A stretch of 64,000 nt of DNA from Rhodocyclaceae bacterium (lineage in GTDB: Bacteria; Pseudomonadota; Gammaproteobacteria; Burkholderiales; Rhodocyclaceae). Positions 22,015-31,640 of this stretch are shown one piece after another. How positions within the stretch are numbered: position 1 is the first letter of the stretch; each line of letters starts with the position of its first letter. Made by a program: the position numbers and the translations under genes. The notes beneath the pieces were generated by a model. It was given only the letters and a program-made list of their open reading frames with translations, was not told the DNA's origin and did no database searches. The stretch covers positions 1 to 64,000 of the forward strand of contig VEQK01000006.1 of the NCBI GenBank assembly GCA_018883265.1, written 5' to 3'.

Positions 22015-22806
22015 TCAGGCTGCTTTCAGATGTTTCTGAATGATTTGCAGCAACGGCGCGTGAACCTTAGGTGCGCCGGCCACGAGATCACCGGTGTTCA
22101 TATGATCGTTGTTGCCATTAAGGTCCGTCACGAAACCACCGGCTTCCTGAATCATCAGTGTACCGGCGGCGATGTCCCACGGCGAAAGACCAAATTCCCA
22201 GAAGCCATCCAGGCGTCCGGCGGCGACGTAGGCCAGATCCAGTGAGGCAGCGCCGGGACGACGCATACCGGCCGTTTTTTCGGTGAGTTCGCGGAAGGCG
22301 CCCATGTAGGCATCGACGCGGTCAAAGGCGCGATAGGGGAAACCGGTGCCGATGAGGGCATCGGTCAGACGATCGCTGCGGCTGACGCGCACGCGGCGAT
22401 CATTGACGAAGGCGCCACGGCCTTTGCTGGCAGTGAATAGTTCATTGCGGATCGGGTCGTAGATCACACCGTGAGCGATTTGCCCTTCCTGAGCCAGCGC
22501 AATTGAAACGGCATACTGCGGAAACCCATGGATGAAATTGGTGGTGCCGTCGAGCGGGTCGATAATCCATTCGAATTCGGATTTGCCCGGGGTCTTGCCG
22601 GTTTCTTCCGCTAGAATGCCGTGGTTCGGATAGGCTTCCAGCAGGATTTCCTTGATGGCATCCTCGGCAGCGCGATCGATCTGCGTGACGTAGTCGCTCT
22701 GACCTTTGCGGGCGACCTGCAGGTTGTCGAGTTCGAGCGCAGCTCGGTTGATGATCTGGCCGGCACGACGTGCGGCCTTAACGGCAACATTCAGAAAGGG
22801 ATGCAT
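22015..22806 (-). CDS. suhB: Inositol-1-monophosphatase family protein SuhB
   Basis: SuhB hydrolyses inositol monophosphates and, in E. coli, also acts in rRNA antitermination complexes. The 263-residue form starting at ATG 22806 (MHPFLNVAVKAARRAG) aligns with the E. coli start; the frame extends 11 residues upstream. Metal-site motifs are EETGKTP, WIIDPLDGTTNFIHGFP and SPWDIAAGTLMIQEAGG. It is divergent from trmJ, a common gammaproteobacterial arrangement. Confidence 0.94.
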   Translation of the reverse strand: MHPFLNVAVKAARRAGQIINRAALELDNLQVARKGQSDYVTQIDRAAEDAIKEILLEAYPNHGILAEETGKTPGKSEFEWIIDPLDGTTNFIHGFPQYAVSIALAQEGQIAHGVIYDPIRNELFTASKGRGAFVNDRRVRVSRSDRLTDALIGTGFPYRAFDRVDAYMGAFRELTEKTAGMRRPGAASLDLAYVAAGRLDGFWEFGLSPWDIAAGTLMIQEAGGFVTDLNGNNDHMNTGDLVAGAPKVHAPLLQIIQKHLKAA

Positions 22807-22914
22807 ATCAGGGACACAGAGCAAGTGGCGGAACCACACTGGTTCGCCGTAATGCGCGTATTGTACCTGTTGGCCGCGTGCCGGTCGATATTGCAGTCAG
22901 GACTAACGACTTAG

Positions 22915-23706
22915 ATGAGTACCCACATTTCCCGGCAGACGGCGGCTTCCAGCGTATTCCTGCACAGCCAGAGAATCGTGTTGTGTCGTCCATCGCACCC
23001 CGGTAATATTGGCGCCGTCGCACGCGCCATGAAAACGATGGGGCTGGGGCAGGGTACGCAATTGATTCTGGTCAATCCGCTGTGTGCGATCGATGAGGTC
23101 GCCGTTCGCCGTGCATCGGGCGCGGCGGATCTGCTGACCGCCTGCCGAATCGTGGATTCTTTGCCGGCAGCGCTGCACGGTTGTGTGGGTGTCTTCGGTA
23201 TGACAGTGCGCGCCCGTGAGTTGGGGCCGGAACCCGTAGCACCCCGATCTGCAGTGATGGAGGCGCATGGCTACTGGCAGAAGGGCGGGGTTGGCTCTGC
23301 CTTTGTTTTTGGAAATGAAACGAATGGCCTGAGCAATGAGGAACTGCAGTATTGCCGGGCCGAGGTCACTATTCCGACCGACGCCCAGTACGGTTCATTG
23401 AATCTTGCGGCGGCGGTTCAGATCATGACCTACCTGTTGCGCGAGCAGTCCGGTGCTGTTCTGAACGAGGCAGCAACCGGCGCCACACGCTATGGGTCGG
23501 ACCTGGCGCCGTCGGATGCCGTTGAAGGTTTCTACGGGCAGCTGGAAGCGGCGCTGATCGACGCTGGTTTTCATGATCCCGAAAGACCGCGCCGACTCAT
23601 GCCCAAGATCCGGCGGATTTTCGAGAGAACACGGCTTGAGGTCGATGAAGTCAATATTCTGCGCGGGATTGTCAGTGCGTTATCCGCTCGGACGAAGGTT
23701 GATTAA
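22915..23706 (+). CDS. trmJ: tRNA (cytidine/uridine-2'-O-)-methyltransferase TrmJ
   Basis: TrmJ methylates the 2'-OH of residue 32 in several tRNAs using SAM. The 263-residue SPOUT-fold protein has the family motifs VLCRPSHPGNIGAVARAMKT, FVFGNETNGLSNEEL and GSLNLAAAVQIMTYLL that form the trefoil-knot SAM site. The C-terminal helical region is typical. It lies upstream of cysE and the isc operon, as in many gammaproteobacteria. Confidence 0.94.
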   Translation: MSTHISRQTAASSVFLHSQRIVLCRPSHPGNIGAVARAMKTMGLGQGTQLILVNPLCAIDEVAVRRASGAADLLTACRIVDSLPAALHGCVGVFGMTVRARELGPEPVAPRSAVMEAHGYWQKGGVGSAFVFGNETNGLSNEELQYCRAEVTIPTDAQYGSLNLAAAVQIMTYLLREQSGAVLNEAATGATRYGSDLAPSDAVEGFYGQLEAALIDAGFHDPERPRRLMPKIRRIFERTRLEVDEVNILRGIVSALSARTKVD

Positions 23707-23805
23707 AAGACTCAGGATTAGTACAATTCAACCTATGGCAGACAGCCTGGCTCGGTCACCAAAGCCGTTTAAAAACAAATAAATAAACCATATAGTTGGC
23801 AGACA

Positions 23806-24561
23806 ATGTTAAAGTCAATCCGCGAAGATATCCGGTCGATTTTTGACCGGGATCCGGCAGCCCGATCCACGTTGGAAATTATCACGTGCTATCCGGGTGT
23901 GCACGCGATGCTATTTCATCGCCTGGCGCACAAGTTGTGGCAGTGGCATCTGTATTGGCTGGCGCGCTTTCTGTCGCATATCTCGCGGTTTCTGACCGGT
24001 ATCGAGATTCATCCGGGCGCCACGATTGGTCGCCGGTTCTTTATTGATCACGGTATGGGGGTGGTGATCGGTGAAACGGCGATCATCAGGGACGATGTGA
24101 CGATCTATCATGGGGTGACCCTGGGCGGCACCAGCTGGAACAAGGGCCGACGCCATCCGACGCTGGAGAATGGTGTCGTCATTGGCGCCGGCGCCAAGGT
24201 GCTGGGGCCGATCGTGATCGGTGCCGGGGCGCGCGTTGGCAGCGATGCCGTGGTGGTTAAAGATGTGCCTGCCGGAGCAACGGCTGTCGGTAACCCGGCA
24301 CGTATTATTGAAAGTGAGCAGGCAGCGTCAGCCAATACGCCGCAGGCAGTCAAGGCCGGATTTACCGCCTATGCCATCAATAAGGATGCCAGTGACCCGT
24401 ACGCCAGGGCATTGCATGCGCTGCTGGATCATGCCGCCGAGACGGATCAGCGCCTGGAGCAGCTGTTGAAGAAGCTGGAGGCCTCGGGCGTGCAGGTAGA
24501 CGAGGCAAATGCTGTGGCCGATAAGTTTGATCCGCAATACCTGAGCAAAATAGTTGACTAA
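23806..24561 (+). CDS. cysE: Serine O-acetyltransferase
   Basis: CysE acetylates serine with acetyl-CoA, the first step of cysteine synthesis. The 251-residue protein begins [20 protein letters not shown], has a hexapeptide-repeat left-handed beta-helix ([25 protein letters not shown]) and a C-terminal tail. Catalytic Asp and His lie in the FIDHGMG motif. Its stop codon overlaps the -35 of the iscR promoter, so cysteine supply and Fe-S assembly genes are neighbours. Confidence 0.93.
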   Translation: MLKSIREDIRSIFDRDPAARSTLEIITCYPGVHAMLFHRLAHKLWQWHLYWLARFLSHISRFLTGIEIHPGATIGRRFFIDHGMGVVIGETAIIRDDVTIYHGVTLGGTSWNKGRRHPTLENGVVIGAGAKVLGPIVIGAGARVGSDAVVVKDVPAGATAVGNPARIIESEQAASANTPQAVKAGFTAYAINKDASDPYARALHALLDHAAETDQRLEQLLKKLEASGVQVDEANAVADKFDPQYLSKIVD

Positions 24562-24582
24562 TGGGGTGGGCGCCCGTATAGT
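24554..24582 (+). promoter_or_regulatory. Sigma-70 promoter of the isc operon
   Basis: TTGACT (24554-24559) and TATAGT (24577-24582) are separated by exactly 17 bp, close to consensus. The predicted start is near 24589, giving a leader of about 53 nt. The -35 overlaps the cysE stop codon. Confidence 0.75.
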
Positions 24583-24602
24583 TGATAAAAATACTTGGAT
24601 AT
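24578..24602 (+). promoter_or_regulatory. Type 1 IscR binding site
   Basis: The 25 bp fit the E. coli type 1 IscR consensus (ATASYYGACTRWWWYAGTCRRSTAT) at 20 positions. The site covers the -10 and the predicted transcription start, where bound [2Fe-2S]-IscR would repress. This supports Fe-S feedback control of the operon. Confidence 0.65.
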
Positions 24603-24641
24603 AGGGATCTAACCCTGGTCCAACCTCAGTAGGAGCCTGAC

Positions 24642-25112
24642 ATGCGATTGACGACCAAAGGCCGCTTTGCGGTGACCGCCATGATTGATCTCGGTCTGAA
24701 TGGTGGCGAACGACCAGTGACGCTGTCCGCGATCAGCGAGCGTCAGAATATTTCACTGTCCTACCTGGAGCAACTATTCGCCAAGCTACGCCGTCACGGC
24801 ATCGTGGAGAGCGTGCGTGGCCCGGGAGGTGGTTACTGTCTGGGGCGGGAGGCGGCCGAGATTACGGTCGCGGATGTGATTCTTGCCGTCGACGAACCGC
24901 TGGATGCGACTCAGTGCGGCGGTCGCGAGAACTGCAAATCGGAACACCGTTGCATGACCCACGATCTGTGGTCAACGCTGAACCGCAAGATGCTGGACTA
25001 TCTGGCATCGGTGAGTTTGGCTGGCCTGGTGGATCAACAGCGCCAGCGGACGGATAAGCAACAACCTGGCGCAGCAAAAGCGGTTACCTTCAACGTCGCC
25101 CAGGCGGCATGA
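24642..25112 (+). CDS. iscR: Fe-S cluster assembly transcriptional regulator IscR
   Basis: IscR is an Rrf2-family repressor that senses Fe-S status through a [2Fe-2S] cluster. The 156-residue protein starts MRLTTKGRFAVTAMIDL, has a winged HTH (ISLSYLEQLFAKLRRHGIVESVRGPGGGY) and keeps the cluster ligands: three Cys spaced six apart (CGGRENC, CKSEHRC) and the His three residues later (CMTHDLW). AGGAG precedes the ATG. It heads the isc operon and has a predicted own site on its promoter. Confidence 0.96.
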   Translation: MRLTTKGRFAVTAMIDLGLNGGERPVTLSAISERQNISLSYLEQLFAKLRRHGIVESVRGPGGGYCLGREAAEITVADVILAVDEPLDATQCGGRENCKSEHRCMTHDLWSTLNRKMLDYLASVSLAGLVDQQRQRTDKQQPGAAKAVTFNVAQAA

Positions 25113-25128
25113 GGACAGCGGATAGATC

Positions 25129-26310
25129 ATGAGTGCAGCGCTCTACCTGGATTACAACGCGACCACTCCGGTAGACCCGGTCGTGCTGGAGGCGATGCTG
25201 CCATTTCTGACGGCGCAGTACGCCAATCCATCGGCGACCTATGAAAACGGACGCCTGGCGCATCGCGCGATTGATCATGCCCGTGAGCAGGTGGCGGTAG
25301 CCATTGATGCCGATCCATCGGAAGTGATTTTTACGGCGAGCGGTAGCGAGGCCAACAATCTGCTGATTCAGGGTCTGGCCCGGGCACATCGCGCCGGTAC
25401 AGGTGAAGCCCTGCATCTGGCTTGTGCGGCGACGGAACACCCGTGCGTTCTGGCGCCGATGCGTGCTTTGCAGGGTGAAGGTTCCGGTTTTAACGAATTG
25501 CCGGTTGATCCGGATGGTGTCGTGGTGGGCGAGACATTGAAAGCGTTGACCGGACACACCCATCTGGTTTCGGTCATGCTGGCCAATAATGAAACGGGTG
25601 TTGTGCAACCGGTGACTGAATTGGCGGGCACTTTTCGTGAGTCGCACAATGGCTGGTTCCACAGCGACGGCGTGCAGGCCTTCGGCAAGCACCCTGTGAG
25701 CTTTCGCGCACTGAATGACGCCGGTGTGTCGGCGTTGACGATCTCGGGACACAAGATTGCCGGGCCGAAGGGCGCCGCAGCACTTGTCCGTGACCGCGGG
25801 TTAGCCTTGCAACCGCTGATCTATGGTGGTGGGCAGGAGGGCGGTTTGCGCTCCGGTACCGAGAATGTGGCGGCCATCGTCGGTTTTGGCGTGGCTTGCG
25901 AACGCGCGGCTGCCAACCTTGCAGAACGGACAGAACAGGCACTTACGAGCCAGGCCTGGCTCGAGAACGCGCTGCGCCAACGCGGTGCGGTGATCTTTGG
26001 CGAAGGCGCTCAGCGTCTGCCGAATACGACCTATGCGGCTTTTCCAGGGATCGATGGTGAGACGCTGGTTTCGTTGCTGGATCGTCAGCACGTGGCGATT
26101 TCGAGTGGCGCCGCCTGTGGTTCGGGCAAGGCGGGAGCATCCCCCGTGTTGCAGGCCATGGGTGTCGATCTGGCGCTGGCCAAAGGCGCTATTCGTATCA
26201 GTCTGGGCATGATGGCTCATGCCCCAAGTGATAAGCATTCCGTTGAACGCTTTGTGGCGCAACTGGATACGGTTTTGAGTCAGCTACAGCGGTTTGCCGC
26301 AGTAGCCTGA
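25129..26310 (+). CDS. Second cysteine desulfurase (NifS/IscS-like)
   Basis: This 393-residue PLP enzyme should release sulfur from cysteine as a protein persulfide. The PLP lysine is in ISGHKIAGPKG and the catalytic cysteine in SSGAACGSGKAG. It is clearly distinct from the IscS that follows 21 nt later, which has the classic [14 protein letters not shown] loop. A desulfurase between iscR and iscS is an addition to the E. coli operon. It may be specialised by sulfur acceptor or expression. I cannot name the subfamily. Confidence 0.88.
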   Translation: MSAALYLDYNATTPVDPVVLEAMLPFLTAQYANPSATYENGRLAHRAIDHAREQVAVAIDADPSEVIFTASGSEANNLLIQGLARAHRAGTGEALHLACAATEHPCVLAPMRALQGEGSGFNELPVDPDGVVVGETLKALTGHTHLVSVMLANNETGVVQPVTELAGTFRESHNGWFHSDGVQAFGKHPVSFRALNDAGVSALTISGHKIAGPKGAAALVRDRGLALQPLIYGGGQEGGLRSGTENVAAIVGFGVACERAAANLAERTEQALTSQAWLENALRQRGAVIFGEGAQRLPNTTYAAFPGIDGETLVSLLDRQHVAISSGAACGSGKAGASPVLQAMGVDLALAKGAIRISLGMMAHAPSDKHSVERFVAQLDTVLSQLQRFAAVA

Positions 26311-26331
26311 CGTTCTACTCTGGAGTCTGAC

Positions 26332-27540
26332 ATGAAATTCCCTGTGTATCTGGATTATTCGGCAACCACGCCTATCGACCCGCGTGTGGTCGAGGCCATG
26401 CTGCCTTATCTGACCGAGAAGTTCGGAAATCCTGCGTCGCGTTCACACCAGTATGGCTGGGATGCCGAAGCGGCCGTCGAGAATGCACGCGAGGAAGTTG
26501 CTGCACTGGTCAACGCCGATCCCAAGGAAATTGTCTGGACGTCGGGGGCGACCGAAGCCAATAACCTGGCGATCAAGGGTGCCGCCAATTTCTATCAGAG
26601 CAAGGGTAAGCATCTAATCACGTTGAAAACCGAACACAAGGCCGTGCTCGATACGATGCGTGAGCTGGAGCGCCAGGGCTTTGAAGTCACTTACCTGGAC
26701 GTGCTGCCAAACGGGCTCGTTGATATGGCGGCACTCGAAGCCGCACTGCGTCCGGACACGATTCTGGTATCGATCATGGCGGTGAACAACGAGATCGGCG
26801 TGATTCAACCCATTGCCGAAATTGGCGAGCTGCTGCGGAGCAGGGGCGTTCTTTTCCACGTCGATGCGGCGCAGGCGACCGGCAAGATCGATATTGATCT
26901 GGGCAAACTCAAAATCGATCTGATGAGTTTCTCGGCGCACAAGACCTATGGCCCGAAGGGCATCGGCGCGCTGTATGTGCGCCGCAAGCCGCGCGTCCGC
27001 CTGGAAGCCCAGATGCATGGTGGTGGTCACGAGCGCGGTATGCGCTCGGGCACCCTGGCGACCTTCCTGATCGTGGGTATGGGCGAGGCGTTCCGGTTGG
27101 CGCGTCTGGAAATGAAGGCAGAGAACGAACGAATTCGCGCGCTGCGTGACCGTTTGCTCAAGGGGCTGTCGGATCTGCCGGAAATTCATGTCAACGGCGA
27201 CCTGGAGCACCGCGTGCCACACAATCTGAATATCAGTTTCGCCTATGTCGAGGGTGAGTCGCTGATGATGGCGGTCAAGGATATCGCCGTATCCTCGGGC
27301 TCGGCCTGTACCTCGGCGTCGCTGGAGCCATCGTATGTACTGCGTGCCCTGGGACTGACCGATGAGCTGGCGCATTCGTCGATCCGCTTCTCGATCGGTC
27401 GTTTCACCACACAGGAAGACATCGATTTCACGGTGGATCTGTTACACAAGCAGATCGGTCGTCTGCGTGAACTATCACCCCTGTGGGAAATGGTTCAGGA
27501 AGGTATCGACCTCAATTCGGTTCAATGGGCTGCGCACTAA
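26332..27540 (+). CDS. iscS: Cysteine desulfurase IscS
   Basis: IscS provides sulfur for Fe-S clusters, tRNA thiolation and cofactors. The 402-residue protein starts [23 protein letters not shown], has the PLP lysine in [12 protein letters not shown] and the mobile-loop cysteine in [21 protein letters not shown], and ends with NSVQWAAH as in typical IscS. GGAG precedes the ATG. It sits between the second desulfurase and iscU. Confidence 0.97.
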   Translation: MKFPVYLDYSATTPIDPRVVEAMLPYLTEKFGNPASRSHQYGWDAEAAVENAREEVAALVNADPKEIVWTSGATEANNLAIKGAANFYQSKGKHLITLKTEHKAVLDTMRELERQGFEVTYLDVLPNGLVDMAALEAALRPDTILVSIMAVNNEIGVIQPIAEIGELLRSRGVLFHVDAAQATGKIDIDLGKLKIDLMSFSAHKTYGPKGIGALYVRRKPRVRLEAQMHGGGHERGMRSGTLATFLIVGMGEAFRLARLEMKAENERIRALRDRLLKGLSDLPEIHVNGDLEHRVPHNLNISFAYVEGESLMMAVKDIAVSSGSACTSASLEPSYVLRALGLTDELAHSSIRFSIGRFTTQEDIDFTVDLLHKQIGRLRELSPLWEMVQEGIDLNSVQWAAH

Positions 27541-27571
27541 GCGCCCGGTATTAGAAAGAAGGAGTCTCATC

Positions 27572-27955
27572 ATGGCATATAGCGTTAAAGTGATCGATCA
27601 CTATGAAAACCCCCGTAACGTCGGTTCCTTCGGCAAGGAGGATGAGGGTGTCGGCACAGGTATGGTCGGTGCACCCGCCTGCGGCGACGTGATGAAGCTG
27701 CAGATCAAGGTCAACAAGGAAGGCGTGATTGAAGACGCCAAGTTCAAGACTTATGGTTGTGGTTCGGCGATTGCGTCCAGCTCGCTGGTGACCGAATGGG
27801 TCAAGGGCAAGAGCGTGGACGAAGCGCTGGAGATCAAAAATACCGCCATCGCCGAAGAACTGGCGCTGCCGCCGGTCAAAATCCATTGCTCGATTCTGGC
27901 TGAAGACGCGATCAAGGCGGCCGTGGCCGACTATAAGAAAAAGCTGGGTGCCTGA
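27572..27955 (+). CDS. iscU: Fe-S cluster scaffold IscU
   Basis: IscU is the scaffold where the [2Fe-2S] cluster forms before HscA/HscB-assisted transfer. The 127-residue product starts MAYSVKVIDHYENPRNVGSF at an ATG with AAGGAG upstream; a longer open frame (from 27362) overlaps iscS and is not the real start. Conserved ligands are in APACGDVMKL, YGCGSAIASSS and PPVKIHCSILAEDA, the last containing the HscA-binding LPPVK motif. Confidence 0.97.
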   Translation: MAYSVKVIDHYENPRNVGSFGKEDEGVGTGMVGAPACGDVMKLQIKVNKEGVIEDAKFKTYGCGSAIASSSLVTEWVKGKSVDEALEIKNTAIAEELALPPVKIHCSILAEDAIKAAVADYKKKLGA

Positions 27956-27987
27956 TTGGTTGTGGCGTAAATACGGAGTAAAAGATC

Positions 27988-28311
27988 ATGAGCATCACGA
28001 TGACGGAAGCGGCTGCCAAACATGTGGGCAAGGCGTTAACGCAGCGAGGTAAGGGTATCGGCCTGCGTCTGGGCGTGCGGACTGCCGGCTGCTCGGGCAT
28101 GGCCTATAAGCTTGAGTACGTCGACGAACTGAATCCGGACGATCTGGTCTTCGAGTCAAGTGGCGTCAAGATCGTGATCGATCCGAAAAGCCTGGCCTAC
28201 CTGGATGGCACCGAACTGGATTTCACCCGCGAAGGATTGAACGAAGGATTCAAATTCAATAACCCCAATGTCAAGGACGAATGCGGTTGCGGTGAATCCT
28301 TCCATGTCTGA
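27988..28311 (+). CDS. iscA: A-type Fe-S carrier IscA
   Basis: IscA is an A-type carrier that binds iron or Fe-S clusters and helps deliver [4Fe-4S]. The 107-residue protein has the three conserved cysteines: one in [14 protein letters not shown] and a CGCG pair in [13 protein letters not shown]. It begins [13 protein letters not shown]. Its last 8 nt overlap hscB. Confidence 0.95.
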   Translation: MSITMTEAAAKHVGKALTQRGKGIGLRLGVRTAGCSGMAYKLEYVDELNPDDLVFESSGVKIVIDPKSLAYLDGTELDFTREGLNEGFKFNNPNVKDECGCGESFHV

Positions 28312-28858
28312 TCCGCTGGTTTCGGTAGATCGTCTCAATGCCGATTTCTTTACGCTGCTTGGCCTGCCGAAACAATTCGGATTGAATCAGGCTGCGCTGG
28401 ATAGCCGTTTTAGAGAGCTGCAGCGGGAGGTTCATCCCGATCGTTTTGCGGCCGCTGACGATGCTGCACGGCGCGCCTCGATGATGCTGGCGACACAGAT
28501 CAACGAGGCTTATCAGACGCTGCGCTCCCCGCTTAAACGTGCGACCTATCTGCTGAATCTGGCCGGTCTGGATGTGGGTGCTGAATCGAATACTGCAATG
28601 TCGCCCGAGTTTCTGATGCGTCAGATGGTCTGGCGCGAACAACTTGATGATGCCCGCAGCGACGGTGATCTGACGGCCCTGACACAACTGCAGGCGGAGA
28701 TCGATGACGAGGTTGCCGGGGCTTATGGAAATCTGGCAAACGCGCTGGATAAGGGATCAGAAACCACGGACGCCGTCGAGACTGTCCGGCGGCTCATGTT
28801 TCTGGAAAAATTACACCAGAGCATTAATGATGCGATCTTCGATATGAATGATTGCTGA
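28304..28858 (+). CDS. hscB: Fe-S cluster co-chaperone HscB
   Basis: HscB is a J-domain protein that delivers IscU to HscA and stimulates its ATPase. I chose ATG 28304 ([20 protein letters not shown]), which overlaps the iscA stop; the frame opens further upstream at 28268 but only inside iscA. The J domain carries HPDRF (the HPD motif), followed by the three-helix IscU-binding region. The product is 184 residues, near E. coli HscB (171). Confidence 0.94.
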   Translation: MSDPLVSVDRLNADFFTLLGLPKQFGLNQAALDSRFRELQREVHPDRFAAADDAARRASMMLATQINEAYQTLRSPLKRATYLLNLAGLDVGAESNTAMSPEFLMRQMVWREQLDDARSDGDLTALTQLQAEIDDEVAGAYGNLANALDKGSETTDAVETVRRLMFLEKLHQSINDAIFDMNDC

Positions 28859-28910
28859 ACCGCCGCTTTATTGAACCAACTTCAGAGTTTTAAACCCCGA
28901 GTCGAATTTC

Positions 28911-30827
28911 ATGGCCTTGCTGCAAATTGCCGAACCCGGCGCTAGTCCGTTACCGCACCAGACACGTCACGCGATCGGTATCGATCTGGGCACGACCAAT
29001 TCCCTGGTGGCCAGTGTGCGCTCCGGTATAGCGCACGTCATGAACGATGTTGAGGGCCGGGCTCTGGTACCGTCCGTTGTCCGTTACATGGAAGATGGGT
29101 CGGTGCTGGTTGGTTACGATGCACTGAAGGCCATTGCTAAAGACCCGAAGAATACGGTGGCTTCGGTCAAGCGCCTGATGGGTCGAGGCTACAGCGATAT
29201 CGAACATCGGGAAAATCTGCCGTTGGATCTGGTCGATGTTCCCGGTATGGTGAGTGTGAAGACCCGCCAGGGTGTGAAGACCCCGGTGGAAGTATCGGCC
29301 GAGATTCTTCGCGTTCTGAATGATCGGGCCCAGCAGACCTTGAAGCAGGATATTGTCGGCGCCGTCATCACGGTGCCGGCCTATTTTGATGACGCGCAGC
29401 GCCAGGCAACCAAGGACGCCGCGCGGCTGGCGGGTCTCAACGTCTTGCGCCTGCTGAATGAACCGACGGCGGCGGCTGTGGCTTATGGGCTCGATAACTC
29501 CGCCGAGGGTGTCTACGCCGTCTATGACCTGGGCGGCGGTACCTTTGATATTTCTATTCTGCGGCTGACGCGCGGCGTCTTCGAAGTACTGGCTACTGGA
29601 GGCGATTCGGCCCTGGGCGGCGATGACTTTGATCGTCGCATCTACTGCTGGGTGCTGGATCAGGCCAAACTCAAATCGCCACCGACGGTTGAAGATACGG
29701 CCTTGCTGCTGTTGCGCGCCCGTGAAGCCAAGGAATATCTGTCGACGCATCCGGAAGCCCCCATAACTGCCCGACTGGCCTCCGGCGAAATCGTAGATCT
29801 GACGCTGGACATGGCGACCTTTGCCGAGATCAGTCAGACGCTGGTGTCGAAAACGCTACAGCCAGTAAAAAAGACACTGCGCGATGCCGGCCTGCGTGTG
29901 GCAGAGGTACAGGGTGTTGTGATGGTCGGCGGCGCAACCCGAATCCCGCTCATTCAGCGCGCCGTGGGTGAATTCTTTAAACAGGAGCCCTTGAATAATC
30001 TGGATCCGGACAAAGTCGTTGCACTGGGCGCTGCGATTCAGGCCAACCTGCTGGCGGGTAATCGTGCGCCGGGCGAAGACTGGTTGCTGCTGGATGTGAT
30101 TCCCTTGTCGCTTGGCCTTGAAACTATGGGGGGCCTGGTCGAGAAGGTGATCCCGCGGAATTCCACATTGCCCGTTGCACGTGCCCAGGAATTCACCACC
30201 TACCGTGACGGTCAGACGGCAATGATGATTCACGTGGTCCAAGGCGAACGTGAGCTGGTCGATGACTGCCGTTCGCTCGCGCGCTTCGAGCTGCGGGGTA
30301 TTCCACCTATGGTGGCGGGCGCCGCCCGGATTCGTGTGACCTTTCAGGTCGATGCCGATGGTTTGCTGTCGGTGACCGCGAGCGAACAGACGACGGGTGT
30401 TGAAGCGCATGTCGAGGTCAAGCCTTCCTATGGACTTTCCGACGATCAGATTACGGGAATGCTCAAAGCCTCGGTCGATAACGCCCGCGATGATGCCCAG
30501 ACCCGTGCCCTGAAGGAAACGCAGGTCGATGCGCAGCGCCTGATTGAAGCTGTCCGCTCGGCATTGGTCGAAGATCGTCATCTCTTGAACGATGCCGAGT
30601 ATCAGTTGATCGAATCGGGTATCGTGAAATTACAGACAGCCAGCCTGTCCGGTAATCGTCGTCAGATGACGATTGCGATGGATGATCTGGATGCCGACTG
30701 TAAAGACTTCGCAGGCCGTCGCATGAACCAGGCCGTGAATCGCGCCCTTTCGGGAAAATCGATTGAATCGGTTGAGGCTACGATTGAACAGCTGCATCAG
30801 CCGAAGATGGTGAAGGAATCCAAATGA
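28911..30827 (+). CDS. hscA: Hsp70-type chaperone HscA
   Basis: HscA is a specialised Hsp70 that binds the LPPVK motif of IscU and drives cluster transfer. The 638-residue protein starts [10 protein letters not shown], has ATPase motifs [58 protein letters not shown] and [12 protein letters not shown], then the substrate-binding domain. It is separated from hscB by 52 nt with no evident ribosome site, and overlaps fdx by 4 nt. Confidence 0.96.
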   Translation: MALLQIAEPGASPLPHQTRHAIGIDLGTTNSLVASVRSGIAHVMNDVEGRALVPSVVRYMEDGSVLVGYDALKAIAKDPKNTVASVKRLMGRGYSDIEHRENLPLDLVDVPGMVSVKTRQGVKTPVEVSAEILRVLNDRAQQTLKQDIVGAVITVPAYFDDAQRQATKDAARLAGLNVLRLLNEPTAAAVAYGLDNSAEGVYAVYDLGGGTFDISILRLTRGVFEVLATGGDSALGGDDFDRRIYCWVLDQAKLKSPPTVEDTALLLLRAREAKEYLSTHPEAPITARLASGEIVDLTLDMATFAEISQTLVSKTLQPVKKTLRDAGLRVAEVQGVVMVGGATRIPLIQRAVGEFFKQEPLNNLDPDKVVALGAAIQANLLAGNRAPGEDWLLLDVIPLSLGLETMGGLVEKVIPRNSTLPVARAQEFTTYRDGQTAMMIHVVQGERELVDDCRSLARFELRGIPPMVAGAARIRVTFQVDADGLLSVTASEQTTGVEAHVEVKPSYGLSDDQITGMLKASVDNARDDAQTRALKETQVDAQRLIEAVRSALVEDRHLLNDAEYQLIESGIVKLQTASLSGNRRQMTIAMDDLDADCKDFAGRRMNQAVNRALSGKSIESVEATIEQLHQPKMVKESK

Positions 30828-31165
30828 CCCAACTGACTGTATTGCCACACCCGGAGTACTGCCCGGACGGCGCAATTCTCGAAGCTCCGGAAGGCGTATC
30901 GATCTGCGAAACGCTTCTGGAAAACGGGATCGAAATCGAACACGCCTGCGAATGCTCCTGCGCCTGTACGACCTGTCATGTGGTTGTGCGCGAGGGCTAC
31001 AACTCCTTGAACGAGCCGGACGAGCTGGAAGAAGATCTGCTCGATAAAGCCTGGGGGCTGGAGCCGGAATCACGCCTGTCGTGCCAGGCCATCGTGGCCG
31101 CGACGCCGCTGGTGGTTGAAATTCCCAAGTACTCGATCAACATGACACGGGAAGGGAAACGCTGA
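30824..31165 (+). CDS. fdx: [2Fe-2S] ferredoxin of the isc operon
   Basis: This adrenodoxin-type [2Fe-2S] ferredoxin supplies electrons for cluster assembly on IscU. The 113-residue protein has ligands in [17 protein letters not shown] and LSCQAI, the pattern of E. coli Fdx. Its ATG overlaps the hscA stop (ATGA), and iscX follows after 2 nt. Confidence 0.95.
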   Translation: MTQLTVLPHPEYCPDGAILEAPEGVSICETLLENGIEIEHACECSCACTTCHVVVREGYNSLNEPDELEEDLLDKAWGLEPESRLSCQAIVAATPLVVEIPKYSINMTREGKR

Positions 31166-31167
31166 CC

Positions 31168-31365
31168 ATGGGACTCAAATGGACCGATACGCTCGACATC
31201 GCCGAGGCACTCATCGAAGCGCATCCGGATCAGGATCCGACACAGATTAATTTCGTCGATCTGATGAACTGGGTTGCTGCGCTGCCAGATTTTGATGATG
31301 ATCCAAAGCGCTGTGGCGAGCGTATATTGGAAGCGATCCAGCAAACCTGGATCGACGAACAATAA
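31168..31365 (+). CDS. iscX: Fe-S assembly protein IscX
   Basis: IscX is a small acidic protein that binds IscS and iron and modulates cluster assembly. The 65-residue product (MGLKWTDTLDIAEALIEAHP, DLMNWVAALPDFDDDP) matches the family in length and motifs. It is the last conserved gene of the operon, 2 nt after fdx. Confidence 0.94.
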   Translation: MGLKWTDTLDIAEALIEAHPDQDPTQINFVDLMNWVAALPDFDDDPKRCGERILEAIQQTWIDEQ

Positions 31366-31399
31366 CCTGCTACGCTATTCTTAAGTGAAGGAGGTTCTT

Positions 31400-31639
31400 A
31401 TGGATACCCCGATTCATTCAATCAACAATCTCTTCAAGCAACTGGGCTTGCCGAGTGATACGGCGGAAGTCGATGCCTTCATCGAGATGCACCGGCCGTT
31501 GCCTGATCATTACCTGCTGCAGGAGGCGCCATTCTGGACTGCTTCACAAGCCACGTTTCTGGCCGAGGAAATCGAAGATGACGCCGATTGGGCCGAAGTG
31601 GTCGATGAGCTGAATGCGCGACTGCGCGAGCCCACCTGA
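31400..31639 (+). CDS. DUF2789 family protein
   Basis: ATG 31400 follows a strong ribosome site (AAGGAGG). The 79-residue product (MDTPIHSINNLFKQLGLPS, FWTASQATFLAEEIEDDADW) matches the DUF2789 family, found in gammaproteobacteria and without known function. It is acidic and soluble. It lies 34 nt after iscX on the same strand and may be the end of that transcript; serB converges on it with a 1-nt gap. Confidence 0.82.
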   Translation: MDTPIHSINNLFKQLGLPSDTAEVDAFIEMHRPLPDHYLLQEAPFWTASQATFLAEEIEDDADWAEVVDELNARLREPT

Positions 31640-31640
31640 A

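Noticed and set aside
27362-27955. 197-residue extended form of IscU
   Set aside because: The extension overlaps iscS; IscU starts at 27572, behind a good ribosome site.
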